64,000 bases of DNA from Nocardioides scoriae (GTDB taxonomy: Bacteria > Actinomycetota > Actinomycetes > Propionibacteriales > Nocardioidaceae), in the NCBI RefSeq assembly GCF_900104965.1, contig NZ_LT629757.1:930001-994000 (forward strand), given 5' to 3'. Made by a program: the position numbers and the translations under genes. A model generated the notes under the pieces. It saw nothing but the letters and a program-made list of their open reading frames with translations. It searched no databases and was not told where the DNA came from. Of this stretch, positions 50,059 through 59,488 are shown in pieces. How positions within the stretch are numbered: position 1 is the first letter of the stretch; every line of letters starts with the position of its first letter.

Positions 50059-50775
50059 ATGACTTCCCCACGACGCCTCCTGGTCGCCCTGTCCGCCTCC
50101 CTCGTGGCGGTCGCCGCCCTCAGCGGGTGCGGCAGCAGCGACGACGCCACCACGACGCCGAGCACGGCCGGCTCCGGGCAGTGCTCCTACCCGGTTGCCC
50201 AGTCGCCGGTGGAGACCAAGAAGGTCGACCGGCCGCCGGCGGACCCGCCCGCCGACGAGCCCGCGGCGGTGACGATCGCCACCGACCGCGGCGACGTCAA
50301 GGTCAGCCTCGACGCCGAGAAGGCGCCCTGCACCGTCAACTCGTTCCTCTCCCTGGCCCGGCAGGGCTACTTCGACGGCACCACCTGCCACCGGCTGACC
50401 TCGGGGCGCCTCAACGTGCTCCAGTGCGGCGACCCCTCGGCCACCGGCACCGGCGGTCCGGGCTACTCCTTCGCCGACGAGCTGCAGCAGGACGACCCCC
50501 GGCTGCAGCCGTGCCTGGGCCAGGTCGACCAGAGCACCGGCAACGAGGTCTGCACCTACCCCGCGGGCACCCTCGCGATGGCCAACGCCGGCCCGGACAC
50601 CAACGGCTCGCAGTTCTTCCTGGTGTACGCCGACAGCCCGCTGCCCGCGTCGTACACCGTCTTCGGCCGGATGAGCGCCGCCGGCGTGGCGGTCGTCAAG
50701 GAGGTCGCCGCGCAGGGCAACGGCCCCGACGGCATCGCTCCCGAGGAGAAGGTGACCATCGAGTCCGTGAAGTGA
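50059..50775 (+). CDS. Lipoprotein peptidyl-prolyl isomerase (cyclophilin type)
   Basis: The 238-residue protein has a lipoprotein signal (RRLLVALSASLVAVAALSGC, lipid on Cys), a Ser/Thr/Pro linker, and a cyclophilin domain from about residue 70: GDVKVSLDAEKAPCTVNSFL, FDGTTCHRL and GTLAMANAGPDTNGSQFFLVY with the FFLV core. It should speed proline isomerisation of secreted proteins at the outer face of the membrane. FHRL of typical cyclophilins reads CHRL here, and extra Cys residues could form disulfides. Confidence 0.9.
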   Translation: MTSPRRLLVALSASLVAVAALSGCGSSDDATTTPSTAGSGQCSYPVAQSPVETKKVDRPPADPPADEPAAVTIATDRGDVKVSLDAEKAPCTVNSFLSLARQGYFDGTTCHRLTSGRLNVLQCGDPSATGTGGPGYSFADELQQDDPRLQPCLGQVDQSTGNEVCTYPAGTLAMANAGPDTNGSQFFLVYADSPLPASYTVFGRMSAAGVAVVKEVAAQGNGPDGIAPEEKVTIESVK

Positions 50776-50805
50776 GGCCATCGGCGCGGTCGTAGGGTCG
50801 AGGAC

Positions 50806-51819
50806 ATGGAATTCCGCTACCTCGGCAACTCGGGTCTCAAGATCTCCGAGATCACCTACGGCAACTGGCTCACCCACGGCTCCCAGGTCGAGAACGACGT
50901 CGCGACGCAGTGCGTCCGCGCCGCGCTCGACGAGGGCATCAGCACGTTCGACACCGCCGACGTCTACGCCAACACCAAGGCGGAGACCGTGCTCGGCGAG
51001 GCCCTCAAGGGCGAGCGGCGCGAGTCGCTGGAGATCTTCACCAAGGTCTACTGGCCCACCGGCCCCGGCGGCAAGAACGACACCGGCCTGTCGCGCAAGC
51101 ACGTCATGGAGTCGATCAACGGCTCGCTGCAGCGGCTGCAGACCGACTACGTCGACCTCTACCAGGCGCACCGCTTCGACACCGAGACCCCGCTCGAGGA
51201 GACGATGCAGGCGTTCGCCGACGTCGTGCGCCAGGGCAAGGCGCTCTACATCGGCGTCAGCGAGTGGACCGCCGACCAGATCCGCCAGGGCGTCGCGCTC
51301 TCGAAGGAGCTCGGGTTCCAGCTGATCTCGAGCCAGCCGCAGTACTCCATGCTCTGGCGCGTCATCGAGGAGGAGGTCGTCCCCACCTCCCGCGAGCTCG
51401 GCGTCTCCCAGATCGTGTGGTCCCCGATCGCGCAGGGCGTGCTGACCGGCAAGTACAAGCCCGGCCAGGAGCTGCCCGCCGGCTCGCGCGCCACCGACGA
51501 GAAGGGTGGCGGCGCCAAGATGATCAGCCGCTTCATGAACGACGACACCCTCGCCCGGGTGCAGGACCTGCAGCCGGTGGCCGACGAGGTCGGGCTGAGC
51601 ATGGCCCAGCTCGCCGTGGCCTGGGTGCTGCAGAACGACAACGTGGCCGCCGCGCTGGTGGGTGCGTCGCGCCCCGAGCAGGTCAGCGAGAACGTCAAGG
51701 CCGCCGGGGTCACGATCCCCGCCGAGCTGATGGCCAAGATCGACGACGTGCTGGGCGACCTGCCCGTGACCGACCCCGGCAAGACGGCCGAGGGCGCGCC
51801 GAAGCAGCGCGTCGCCTGA
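50806..51819 (+). CDS. Aldo/keto reductase, potassium-channel beta-subunit type
   Basis: The 337-residue reductase starts MEFRYLGNSGLKISEITYGNW. It has FDTADVYANTKAE (catalytic Asp/Tyr), FTKVYWPTG (Lys), YQAHRFDTETPLEE (His) and LVGASRPEQV, as in the Kv-beta/YghZ branch. It uses NADPH to reduce aldehydes, often methylglyoxal-like ones. It is the second AKR in the window and from a different branch than that at 22.5 kb. Confidence 0.9.
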   Translation: MEFRYLGNSGLKISEITYGNWLTHGSQVENDVATQCVRAALDEGISTFDTADVYANTKAETVLGEALKGERRESLEIFTKVYWPTGPGGKNDTGLSRKHVMESINGSLQRLQTDYVDLYQAHRFDTETPLEETMQAFADVVRQGKALYIGVSEWTADQIRQGVALSKELGFQLISSQPQYSMLWRVIEEEVVPTSRELGVSQIVWSPIAQGVLTGKYKPGQELPAGSRATDEKGGGAKMISRFMNDDTLARVQDLQPVADEVGLSMAQLAVAWVLQNDNVAAALVGASRPEQVSENVKAAGVTIPAELMAKIDDVLGDLPVTDPGKTAEGAPKQRVA

Positions 51820-51835
51820 CCCGTCCCGACCAGTC

Positions 51836-51884
51836 CGAGGGCTGTCGTACGCCGACCCGCGAGGGTCAGCCGCGGCAGCCCTCG
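51836..51884. terminator. Nested hairpins between convergent genes
   Basis: CGAGGGCTG (51836-51844) pairs with CAGCCCTCG (51876-51884), and inside it GACCC (51854-51858) pairs with GGGTC (51863-51867). The outer right arm runs into the end of the lipoprotein gene. A shared terminator is likely. Confidence 0.6.
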
Positions 51885-52696
51885 AGCACGTCCGGGCCGA
51901 GCAGGTCGGGGAACCGCCGCCCCAGCTGGGCGGGCAGCACGTTGTCGGCCGTCTTCTCGGTCGGGCCGGCCACCGCCTCCCCGTCGCGCACGGCGTACGT
52001 CGTGCGCCGCACGTCGTAGGCCATCACGACGCCGGCCGGCTCATGGGCGACCGCCTCGGTGACCACGATCGCCCCGTCGGCGCAGCGGGCCGAGACGCCG
52101 CCCGTCGGCGCGTCGAGGGCCACGAAGGGCAGCAGCGGCTGGTCCGTCGCGCCCCCGCCGTCGCGCACGAGCTCGACGAGCCGGCCGTCCTCCTCGGCGT
52201 ACAGCCGCAGCTGGAGACCGCCCCGCGGGTGCGACTGGCGGGTGGCCAGCAGGGCCCCGTCGACCCCCGGCACCACCACGGCCTGCGCTGCGTCGACCGG
52301 CGGCTCCCCCGGCGTGGCCGGGGCGACCGCGAACCCGTCGCCGACCGGCACGAAGACCCGGTCGGGGCAGCGGCCCGAGGACCCGGTCACCCTGACCGGC
52401 ACCGGGGTGCCGTCGCCGGACAGGTCGACCCGCGCCAGGGTGCGGGCCCCGCGGACGGCGGCGCTGCCGGCGTCGCAGTCCCCCACCGTCGCGGTCCCTG
52501 CGCCGGCAGCGGCGTCCCCCGACGCGGAGGAGCCCGGGGACGAGCCCGGGGACGAGCCCTGCGACCCGCTGGACGAGCCCGTCGGCGAGGGCTCCTGCGA
52601 GCCGCAACCGGCGACGAGCAGGGCCAGCGCGGCGGCGACCGCGGCGGCGGTGGTCGGGCGGGGGCGACGGCGGACCGGTGGGGTGTCCATGGTCAT
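51866..52696 (-). CDS. Putative lipoprotein of unknown function
   Basis: The 276-residue protein has a lipobox (ALALLVAGCGSQ, lipid on Cys near residue 31), a Ser/Gly-rich linker, and a globular part with four Cys (VGDCD, GRCPDR, ARCADG, EGCRG) that could form two disulfides. No enzyme motif is visible and I do not recognise a family. An in-frame ATG two codons later is an equally good start. Confidence 0.75.
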   Translation of the reverse strand: MTMDTPPVRRRPRPTTAAAVAAALALLVAGCGSQEPSPTGSSSGSQGSSPGSSPGSSASGDAAAGAGTATVGDCDAGSAAVRGARTLARVDLSGDGTPVPVRVTGSSGRCPDRVFVPVGDGFAVAPATPGEPPVDAAQAVVVPGVDGALLATRQSHPRGGLQLRLYAEEDGRLVELVRDGGGATDQPLLPFVALDAPTGGVSARCADGAIVVTEAVAHEPAGVVMAYDVRRTTYAVRDGEAVAGPTEKTADNVLPAQLGRRFPDLLGPDVLEGCRG

Positions 52697-52812
52697 CGGA
52701 CGCGACCGGCGGGCGACTGGTTCCGCATGGGCTCACCGTAGGCCCACCGGGGCACGTCGCCGCGGACCCCCGAGCGTGCTGCGGGGTGGACCGGTCGGCC
52801 TACAGTCGTGGG

Positions 52813-53649
52813 GTGAGCACCATCGGAGAGCGCCGCCGCCGTCCCGGCCCCACGGTGCGCGACCGCGTGACCGAGTTCCGCGACGGCGCCCGGCTCGAGC
52901 GCGAGGACCGCGTCATCACCGAGGAGCCGCTCGAGCTGCGCGTGGGGTGGCCGGGCCGACCCGCGGAGCGGGTGGCGGTGACGATGCGGACCCCCGGTCA
53001 CGACTTCGAGCTGGCCGCCGGGTGGATGGTCCACGAGGGCATCACCACGCCCCGCGACGTCCGTGCGGTGCGCTACTGCACCGACGAGACCCTCGGCGAG
53101 CTGGAGGAGTTCAACGTCGTCACGGTCGACCTCGCCGGTCCGCCGCTGACCCTGCCCGCGGCCCGCCTGGTCAGCTCGGCGTGCGGCGTCTGCGGCACCG
53201 ACACCGTCCAGGACGTGCTCGCCCGCGCCGAGGCGACCGACCCGGTGACCCTGTCGGTCGCGACGGTGCTGGCGCTGCCCGACCGGCTGCGCGAGCAGCA
53301 GCCCGGCTTCGGCCGCACGGGCGGGGTCCACGCCGCCGGTCTGTTCGAGGCCGACGGCACCCGCGTCGTGGTCCGCGAGGACGTCGGGCGCCACAACGCC
53401 GTCGACAAGGTCGTCGGGTCGCGGATCCTCACGGCGCAGCGGATGCCGCCCGTGCTGGTGCTCAGCGGCCGCATCGGCTTCGAGCTGGTGCAGAAGGCCG
53501 TCGTGTCCGGGCTGGGCGCGCTCGTCGCCGTCGGCGCACCGACCTCGCTGGCGGTCTCGCTGGCGCGCGAGGCCGGCGTGGTGATGGTGGGCTTCGACCG
53601 CGGCGGCCGCTTCGTGGCGTACGCCGGGGCCGAGCGCCTGCGCGACTGA
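52813..53649 (+). CDS. fdhD: FdhD: sulfurtransferase for formate dehydrogenase
   Basis: The 278-residue protein transfers sulfur to the molybdenum cofactor of formate dehydrogenase. SSACGVCGTDTV holds the CxxC active cysteines. LELRVGWPGRPAERVAVTMRTPGHDFELAAGWM and VREDVGRHNAVDKVVG are conserved family stretches. It starts at GTG 52813-52815 (VSTIGERRR). No formate dehydrogenase is in the window, but FdhA at 40-41 kb would make formate. Confidence 0.92.
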   Translation: MSTIGERRRRPGPTVRDRVTEFRDGARLEREDRVITEEPLELRVGWPGRPAERVAVTMRTPGHDFELAAGWMVHEGITTPRDVRAVRYCTDETLGELEEFNVVTVDLAGPPLTLPAARLVSSACGVCGTDTVQDVLARAEATDPVTLSVATVLALPDRLREQQPGFGRTGGVHAAGLFEADGTRVVVREDVGRHNAVDKVVGSRILTAQRMPPVLVLSGRIGFELVQKAVVSGLGALVAVGAPTSLAVSLAREAGVVMVGFDRGGRFVAYAGAERLRD

Positions 53650-53709
53650 GCCCGGCCCCCGCGGCGTGGGTGCCGGGGACTGTCGGTGCCGCCTCCTAGC
53701 GTGTCCGGC

Positions 53710-54900
53710 ATGCGGCTGCTGCACACCTCCGACTGGCACCTGGGCCGGTCCTTCCACGGGGAGGACCTCCTCGGGGCGCAGGCCGCGTTCGTCGACCACC
53801 TCGTGGAGACGGTGACCCGCGAGCAGGTCGACGCGGTGCTCGTGGCCGGTGACGTCTACGACCGCGCCCTGCCCCCGGTCGACGCCGTCGCGCTGGCCGA
53901 CGAGGCGTTCCACCGGCTGGCCGCCACCCGGGCCCGGGTGGTGGTGACCAGCGGCAACCACGACTCGGCCCGCCGGCTGGGCTTCAACGCCCGCCTGGTC
54001 GACCTCGCCGGGGTCCACCTGCGCACCGAGCTGTCCCGGGTGGGCGAGCCGGTGCTGCTCGAGGACGCCCACGGCCAGGTCGCCGTCCACGGGCTGCCCT
54101 ACCTCGACCCCGACGTCGCCCGGGTGGCGTGGGACCTGCCCACCCGGTCCCACCACACCGCCCTGGCCCACGCCGTCGGCCTGGTCCGCGCCGACCTCGC
54201 GACCCGCCCGGCCGGCACCCGCTCGGTGGTGCTGGCCCACGCGTTCGTGACCGGCGGCCAGCCCAGCGACAGCGAGCGCGACATCGCCGTCGGCGGCGTC
54301 TCGGCCGTGCCGACCGAGCTCTTCGAGCCCTTCGACTACACCGCCCTGGGCCACCTGCACGGCCGGGCCACGCTCACGCCCACGGTGCGCTACTGCGGGT
54401 CCCCGGTCGCCTACTCCTTCTCCGAGGCCCACCACGTCAAGGGCAGCTGGCTGGTCGACCTCGGACCCCGCGGCACGACGCAGGCCCAGTTCGTCGAGGC
54501 GCCCGTGACCCGTCGGCTCGCCGTCCTCGAGGGCGAGCTGGAGCAGCTCCTCGCCGACCCGGCCCTGGCCCGCCACGAGACGGCCTGGGTGCAGGCGACG
54601 CTGACCGACGCCTCCCGCCCCGACCAGGCGATGGAGCGGCTCCGCCGGCGCTTCCCCCACGCCCTGGCGCTGCGCTTCGCCCCGGTGGGTGGCGCGCCCT
54701 CGACGCGACGCCACCTCGTCGCCGGCCGCTCCGCCCACGACGTCACCCTCGACTTCGTCGAGCACGTCCGCGGCCGGGCTGCCACCGACGCCGAGTCGGC
54801 CCTGCTCGCCGAGGCGCTGGCGTGCTGCTCCGAGGACCGCGAGCTCGACCTCGAGCGCGTCGGTGCTGCTGCCGGCGCCGCCCCGGACGCCGGCCGGTGA
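53710..54900 (+). CDS. sbcD: SbcD nuclease subunit
   Basis: The 396-residue Mre11-type phosphoesterase has MRLLHTSDWHLG, AGDVYDRA, TSGNHDSARR, VVLAHAFVTGG and YTALGHLHG, the full set of metal-binding motifs. With SbcC it cuts DNA ends, hairpins and cruciforms. It starts at ATG 53710. sbcC follows 7 nt after the stop. Confidence 0.95.
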   Translation: MRLLHTSDWHLGRSFHGEDLLGAQAAFVDHLVETVTREQVDAVLVAGDVYDRALPPVDAVALADEAFHRLAATRARVVVTSGNHDSARRLGFNARLVDLAGVHLRTELSRVGEPVLLEDAHGQVAVHGLPYLDPDVARVAWDLPTRSHHTALAHAVGLVRADLATRPAGTRSVVLAHAFVTGGQPSDSERDIAVGGVSAVPTELFEPFDYTALGHLHGRATLTPTVRYCGSPVAYSFSEAHHVKGSWLVDLGPRGTTQAQFVEAPVTRRLAVLEGELEQLLADPALARHETAWVQATLTDASRPDQAMERLRRRFPHALALRFAPVGGAPSTRRHLVAGRSAHDVTLDFVEHVRGRAATDAESALLAEALACCSEDRELDLERVGAAAGAAPDAGR

Positions 54901-54907
54901 GCGCCCG

Positions 54908-57904
54908 GTGAGGCTCCACCACCTGGAGGTGACCGCGTTCGGTCCCTTCGTCGACACGGTCGCGGTCGACTTCGACGCCCTCGCCGCCGGTGGCCTGTTC
55001 CTGCTGACCGGCGCGACGGGGGCCGGCAAGACCAGCGTCCTGGACGCGGTGTGCTTCGGGCTCTACGGCGAGGTGCCCGGCGAGCGACACGCCGCCCGCC
55101 AGCTGCGCAGCGACCACGCCCCCGCCGACGCCGAGCCGCGGGTGGTGCTCCGGGCGAGCGTGGGCAGCCGCAGCTTCCGCTTCACCCGCAGCCCCGCGTG
55201 GGACCGGCCCAAGCGCCGCGGCGAGGGCACCCGACGGATCCAGGCCGGCGTGCTCGTCGAGGAGCACCGCGACGGCGCCTGGGAGCCGCTGACGACCCGT
55301 CTCGACGAGGCCGGGCACCTCGTCGGCGAGCTGCTGGGCATGACGGTCACTCAGTTCACGCAGGTGGCGATGCTGCCCCAGGGTCGCTTCCAGTCGTTCC
55401 TGCGCGCCTCCTCCGCCGAGCGCCACCAGGTCCTGCAGCGGCTGTTCCGCACCCGCCGCTACGAGGACGTCGAGCGCTGGCTCGCCGAGCGCCGCACCGC
55501 GCTGCGCCGCGACTCGCTGCGGGGCCACGACCGGTGCCGGGAGCTGCTCAGCCGGCTCCAGGAGGCCGGCGCGACGCCGGTCCCCGACGCCTGGCAGCCC
55601 GACGACCTCGACGGCCTGGGTGCGCTCGTCGACGACGGCGACCTCGCCGCGTGGACCGCGCGCCTGGTCGACGACGCGGCGACCGAGCTCGAGCGGCGCA
55701 CCACCAGCCTGGCCGGGGTGACCGAGACCCTGCGGCTGACCCGCGACCTGGCCGTGGCCGAGCGCGAGCGCCACCGTGCCCGCCAGCGGGGCGCGCGAGC
55801 CCGGACGGTCCTCGCCGAGCTCGACCGCACCACGACCGCGGCCACCGAGGCCGCCCGTCGTCTCGACGCCCACGTGCGCGCCGTCCCGCTGGTGCCGCAC
55901 GCCCGTCGCGTCGAGGCCGCCCGCCTCGCCGCGGAGCAGGCGGCCACCGCCCTGGCGACCGAGCTGCGCGACGCCCGGGTGCCCCCCGACCCCGACGAGC
56001 TCCACGCGCTGGCCGCGGCCGCGGCCGACGAGCGCGCCACCGCGCGGGCGTGGCTGCCGCGCGAGCGGGAGCTGGAGGCGGCCCGACAGCGCGCGGACGA
56101 GCTCGACGCCGAGGCGGCGCGACTGGGCCGACGCGTGGAGCTGGCCGAGGAGCAGGCCGCGGCCACCGACGTCGCCGCCTCCACCCTGGCCGCCCGGGTC
56201 GAGAGCGCCCGGACCGGTGCTGCCGAGCACGGCGGTGACCTGGCCGCCGAGCAGTCGGCACGCAGCGGACTGGCCGCCGCCCGCGACGCCGAGGAGGTCG
56301 CCGGCACCCTCGTGACCGCCCGCGCGCGCCTGACCGCGGGCGTGCAGCAGGTCCAGGACCTCCGCGAGGTCTACCTCGACCTGCGCGAGCAGCGCATCTC
56401 CGGCATGGCGGCCGAGCTGGCCACGGGCCTGGCTGCCGGGTGCTCGTGCCCGGTGTGCGGCAGCGCCGAGCACCCCGCCCCCGCGGTCGCCGCCGGCCGG
56501 GTGGGCCGCGCCGAGGAGGACGCCGCCCGGCAGCAGGTGGAGGACGCCGACTTCGAGCGCCAGGCCGTCGCCGAGCAGGTCCGCGTCCTCGAGGCCCAGC
56601 TGGCCTCGGCCCGGGCCCGCGCCGAGGACCTGGCGGTGACCGAGTGGCAGCAGCGGGTGGCCACGGCCGGCCGCCGGCTGCAGCGCTCCGCCGAGGCGGT
56701 CCGCCTGCTCGCCGAGGTGGAGCTGGAGCTGGGCCGGGGTCGCGACCGCGCCGCGCGGGCCCGCACCGAGCTCGCCGCGCTGACCGCGACGGCGGCCGAG
56801 CGCGGTCGCGAGGCCGCCACGACGCGGGACGGCGCCGACACGCTCGCCCGGGAGCTGGCCGCCCTGCTGGAGCCGCACGCCGCGCCCACGGTGTCGGCCC
56901 TGGTCGCCCGGCTCCAGGAGACCGAGCGTGTGCTCGCCGGCGTGCTCGCCGCGCTCGAGGTCGGCCGTCGCGCCGACGTCGAGCTCGCGGCGGCGCTCGG
57001 CGCCGCCCACCACGCGCTGGGGACGTCGGGCCACCCGGCGCTGGAGGACGCCGTGGCGGCCGTGCTGCCGCACGCCGAGGCCACGGCCCTCGAGACGCTG
57101 CTGGAGGGCCGCCGGGTGGACCGGGCCGACGCGCTGCGGGTGCTGGCCGAGCCCGACGTGCTCGCGGCGGAGGAGCAGCCACCGGCCGACCTGGAGACGC
57201 TGGAGCACGACCTGCGGCGCTCCGAGACGGCCCGCGACCACGCCCTGGGCGCTCACCGCCACGCCACGGCCCGGGCCACCCGGGTCCGGGCGCTGGCCGA
57301 CGAGCTCGACGCGGCCCTGGCTGCCTGGGCACCCGTGCGCCACCGCCACCTCGAGGCCGCCCGGCTCGGGTCGCTGGTCGAGGGCACCTCGAGCGACAAC
57401 CGGCTGCGGATGCGGCTCTCGGCCTACGTCCTGTCCGAGCGGCTGCGCCAGGTGGTGGCGGCGGCCAACGAGCGGCTGGCGGCGATGACCGACGAGCGCT
57501 TCACCCTCGAGCAGGTCGACGAGAAGGGGGCGGGCGAGCAGCGCGGCGGGCTGAGCCTGCGCGTGCGCGACGAGTGGAGCGGCACCCGCCGCGACCCGGC
57601 CACCCTCTCCGGCGGGGAGACCTTCGTGGTGTCCCTGGCCCTGGCGCTGGGGCTGGCCGACACCGTCAGCCACGAGGCGGGCGGCACCACCCTCGACACG
57701 CTGTTCATCGACGAGGGCTTCGGCGCGCTCGACGCCGCGACGCTCGACGGCGTCATGGACACCCTCGACTCGCTGCGCGACGGGGGCCGGGTGGTCGGCC
57801 TGGTCAGCCACGTCACCGAGCTGCGCAGCCGGGTGACCTCGCAGCTGGAGGTCCACAAGGACCGCCGCGGCTCGACGGTCGCGGCCGTGCTGGCGAGCGG
57901 ATGA
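54908..57904 (+). CDS. sbcC: SbcC ATPase subunit
   Basis: The 998-residue Rad50-type SMC-like ATPase has an N-terminal Walker A (GATGAGKTS, about 35-43) and the Q-loop region QFTQVAMLPQGRF. Two long coiled-coil arms rich in Ala, Glu and Arg meet at the zinc hook CSCPVCG near residue 515. The C-terminal signature TLSGGETF and Walker B LFIDEGFGALD complete the ATPase. It starts at GTG 54908-54910 (VRLHHLEVTAFGPF). Its role is repair and removal of hairpin DNA. Confidence 0.95.
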   Translation: MRLHHLEVTAFGPFVDTVAVDFDALAAGGLFLLTGATGAGKTSVLDAVCFGLYGEVPGERHAARQLRSDHAPADAEPRVVLRASVGSRSFRFTRSPAWDRPKRRGEGTRRIQAGVLVEEHRDGAWEPLTTRLDEAGHLVGELLGMTVTQFTQVAMLPQGRFQSFLRASSAERHQVLQRLFRTRRYEDVERWLAERRTALRRDSLRGHDRCRELLSRLQEAGATPVPDAWQPDDLDGLGALVDDGDLAAWTARLVDDAATELERRTTSLAGVTETLRLTRDLAVAERERHRARQRGARARTVLAELDRTTTAATEAARRLDAHVRAVPLVPHARRVEAARLAAEQAATALATELRDARVPPDPDELHALAAAAADERATARAWLPRERELEAARQRADELDAEAARLGRRVELAEEQAAATDVAASTLAARVESARTGAAEHGGDLAAEQSARSGLAAARDAEEVAGTLVTARARLTAGVQQVQDLREVYLDLREQRISGMAAELATGLAAGCSCPVCGSAEHPAPAVAAGRVGRAEEDAARQQVEDADFERQAVAEQVRVLEAQLASARARAEDLAVTEWQQRVATAGRRLQRSAEAVRLLAEVELELGRGRDRAARARTELAALTATAAERGREAATTRDGADTLARELAALLEPHAAPTVSALVARLQETERVLAGVLAALEVGRRADVELAAALGAAHHALGTSGHPALEDAVAAVLPHAEATALETLLEGRRVDRADALRVLAEPDVLAAEEQPPADLETLEHDLRRSETARDHALGAHRHATARATRVRALADELDAALAAWAPVRHRHLEAARLGSLVEGTSSDNRLRMRLSAYVLSERLRQVVAAANERLAAMTDERFTLEQVDEKGAGEQRGGLSLRVRDEWSGTRRDPATLSGGETFVVSLALALGLADTVSHEAGGTTLDTLFIDEGFGALDAATLDGVMDTLDSLRDGGRVVGLVSHVTELRSRVTSQLEVHKDRRGSTVAAVLASG

Positions 57905-57964
57905 GCCGGGGGCGCGCCCTCCCGGTCGGCCTCCCCGTGGAGCAGGCCCACTAGGGTCGAGCAC

Positions 57965-59488
57965 ATGCCTGGCGCCTCCGTGGATCCCACCTTCCTCGCG
58001 CTCCCCCTGCAGCGGCTCGCCGACGTCGCGCTCGGACGGGCCCGGGACTTCGGCGTCACGCACGCCGACTTCCGGCTCGAGCGCAACCGCTACCAGCACC
58101 TGTCGGTGCGCGACGGCCAGCTCGAGGGCGCCCAGGACGCCGAGGACCTCGGGTTCGCCGTCCGGGTGCTGCTCGACGGCGCCTGGGGCTTCGCCTCCGG
58201 CGTCGAGCTGAGCGACTCCGAGGCCGTGCGCGTCGCCGAGACCGCCATCACCGTGGCCCGCGTCGCCGCCAAGATGACCAGCACGCCGGTCGAGCTCGCA
58301 CCCGAGCCGGTGCACCGCGACGTCACCTGGGTCTCGCCGTACGTCGTGAACCCGCTCGAGGTCCCGCTCGCCGAGAAGGTCGCGCTGCTCTCGGGCTGGA
58401 CCCGCGAGCTCACCGGCCCCGGCGGCGTCGACCACGCGAGCGGCAGCCTCCAGCAGGTCCAGGAGAACAAGTTCTACGCCGACCTCGCCGGGTCCTCGAT
58501 CACCCAGCAGCGGGTGCGCCTGGAGCCGATGCTCGAGGCCCACGCCACCGACCCGGCCACGGGCGCCTTCGACTCGATGGCGACCCTCTGCCCGCCGTTC
58601 GGGCGCGGCTGGGAGGTGTTCTCCGACGGCTCCTTCGACTTCGACGCCGAGCGGGCCGAGCTGCCCGACCTGCTGCGTGCCAAGCTCGCGGCGCCCAGCG
58701 TCGAGCCGGGGCGCTACGACCTGGTCATCGACCCCAACAACCTGATGCTGACGATCCACGAGTCGGTCGGCCACGCCACCGAGCTCGACCGGGCCCTGGG
58801 CTACGAGGCCAACTACGCCGGCACGTCGTTCGCCACGCTCGACCAGCTCGGCACGCTCCACTACGGCTCGCCGGCGATGCACGTCGTGGGCGACCGCACC
58901 GCGCCGGGTGGCCTGGCCACCGTCGGCTACGACGACGAGGGCGTCCGGACCCAGGCGTGGGACATCGTCCGCGACGGGACCCTGGTGGGCTACCAGCTCG
59001 ACCGCTCGATGGCCCACACCTACGGCGCGGAGCTCAACGGCGGCCGCTCCAACGGCTGTGCCTTCGCCGACTCGCCCGGCCACATCCCGATCCAGCGGAT
59101 GGCCAACGTGTCGCTGCAGCCCGACCCCGACGGGCCCGACACGGCCGGGCTGATCAGCCGCGTCGAGCGCGGCATCCACGTCGTGGGCCACAAGTCGTGG
59201 TCGATCGACATGCAGCGCTACAACTTCCAGTTCACCGGCCAGCGGTTCTACCGGATCGAGGACGGCGAGCTGAAGGGCCAGCTGCGCGACGTCGCCTACC
59301 AGGCGACCACCACCGACTTCTGGCGCTCGATGGAGGCCGTCGGCGGCCCCCAGACCTACGTCCTGGGCGGCGCCTTCAACTGCGGCAAGGCCCAGCCGGG
59401 CCAGGTGGCGCCGGTGAGCCACGGCACGCCGTCCGCCCTGTTCCGCGACGTCAACGTCCTCAACACCTCCGAGGAGGGCACGGCCTGA
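57965..59488 (+). CDS. tldD: TldD-type metallopeptidase subunit
   Basis: The 507-residue protein carries the zinc motif HESVGHATELDR (HExxxH) near residue 264 and the C-terminal GGAFNCGKAQPGQVAPVSHG typical of TldD. TldD and TldE form a heterodimeric protease that degrades unfolded peptides and processes some modified peptides such as microcin B17 and CcdA. TGATG links it to the next gene. Confidence 0.93.
   Translation: MPGASVDPTFLALPLQRLADVALGRARDFGVTHADFRLERNRYQHLSVRDGQLEGAQDAEDLGFAVRVLLDGAWGFASGVELSDSEAVRVAETAITVARVAAKMTSTPVELAPEPVHRDVTWVSPYVVNPLEVPLAEKVALLSGWTRELTGPGGVDHASGSLQQVQENKFYADLAGSSITQQRVRLEPMLEAHATDPATGAFDSMATLCPPFGRGWEVFSDGSFDFDAERAELPDLLRAKLAAPSVEPGRYDLVIDPNNLMLTIHESVGHATELDRALGYEANYAGTSFATLDQLGTLHYGSPAMHVVGDRTAPGGLATVGYDDEGVRTQAWDIVRDGTLVGYQLDRSMAHTYGAELNGGRSNGCAFADSPGHIPIQRMANVSLQPDPDGPDTAGLISRVERGIHVVGHKSWSIDMQRYNFQFTGQRFYRIEDGELKGQLRDVAYQATTTDFWRSMEAVGGPQTYVLGGAFNCGKAQPGQVAPVSHGTPSALFRDVNVLNTSEEGTA

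Noticed and set aside
54743-59422. 1,559-codon reverse-strand frame opposite sbcC and tldD
   Set aside because: It is low-complexity Gly/Arg/Val-rich antisense translation produced by the GC-rich third positions of the real genes; no domain is visible.
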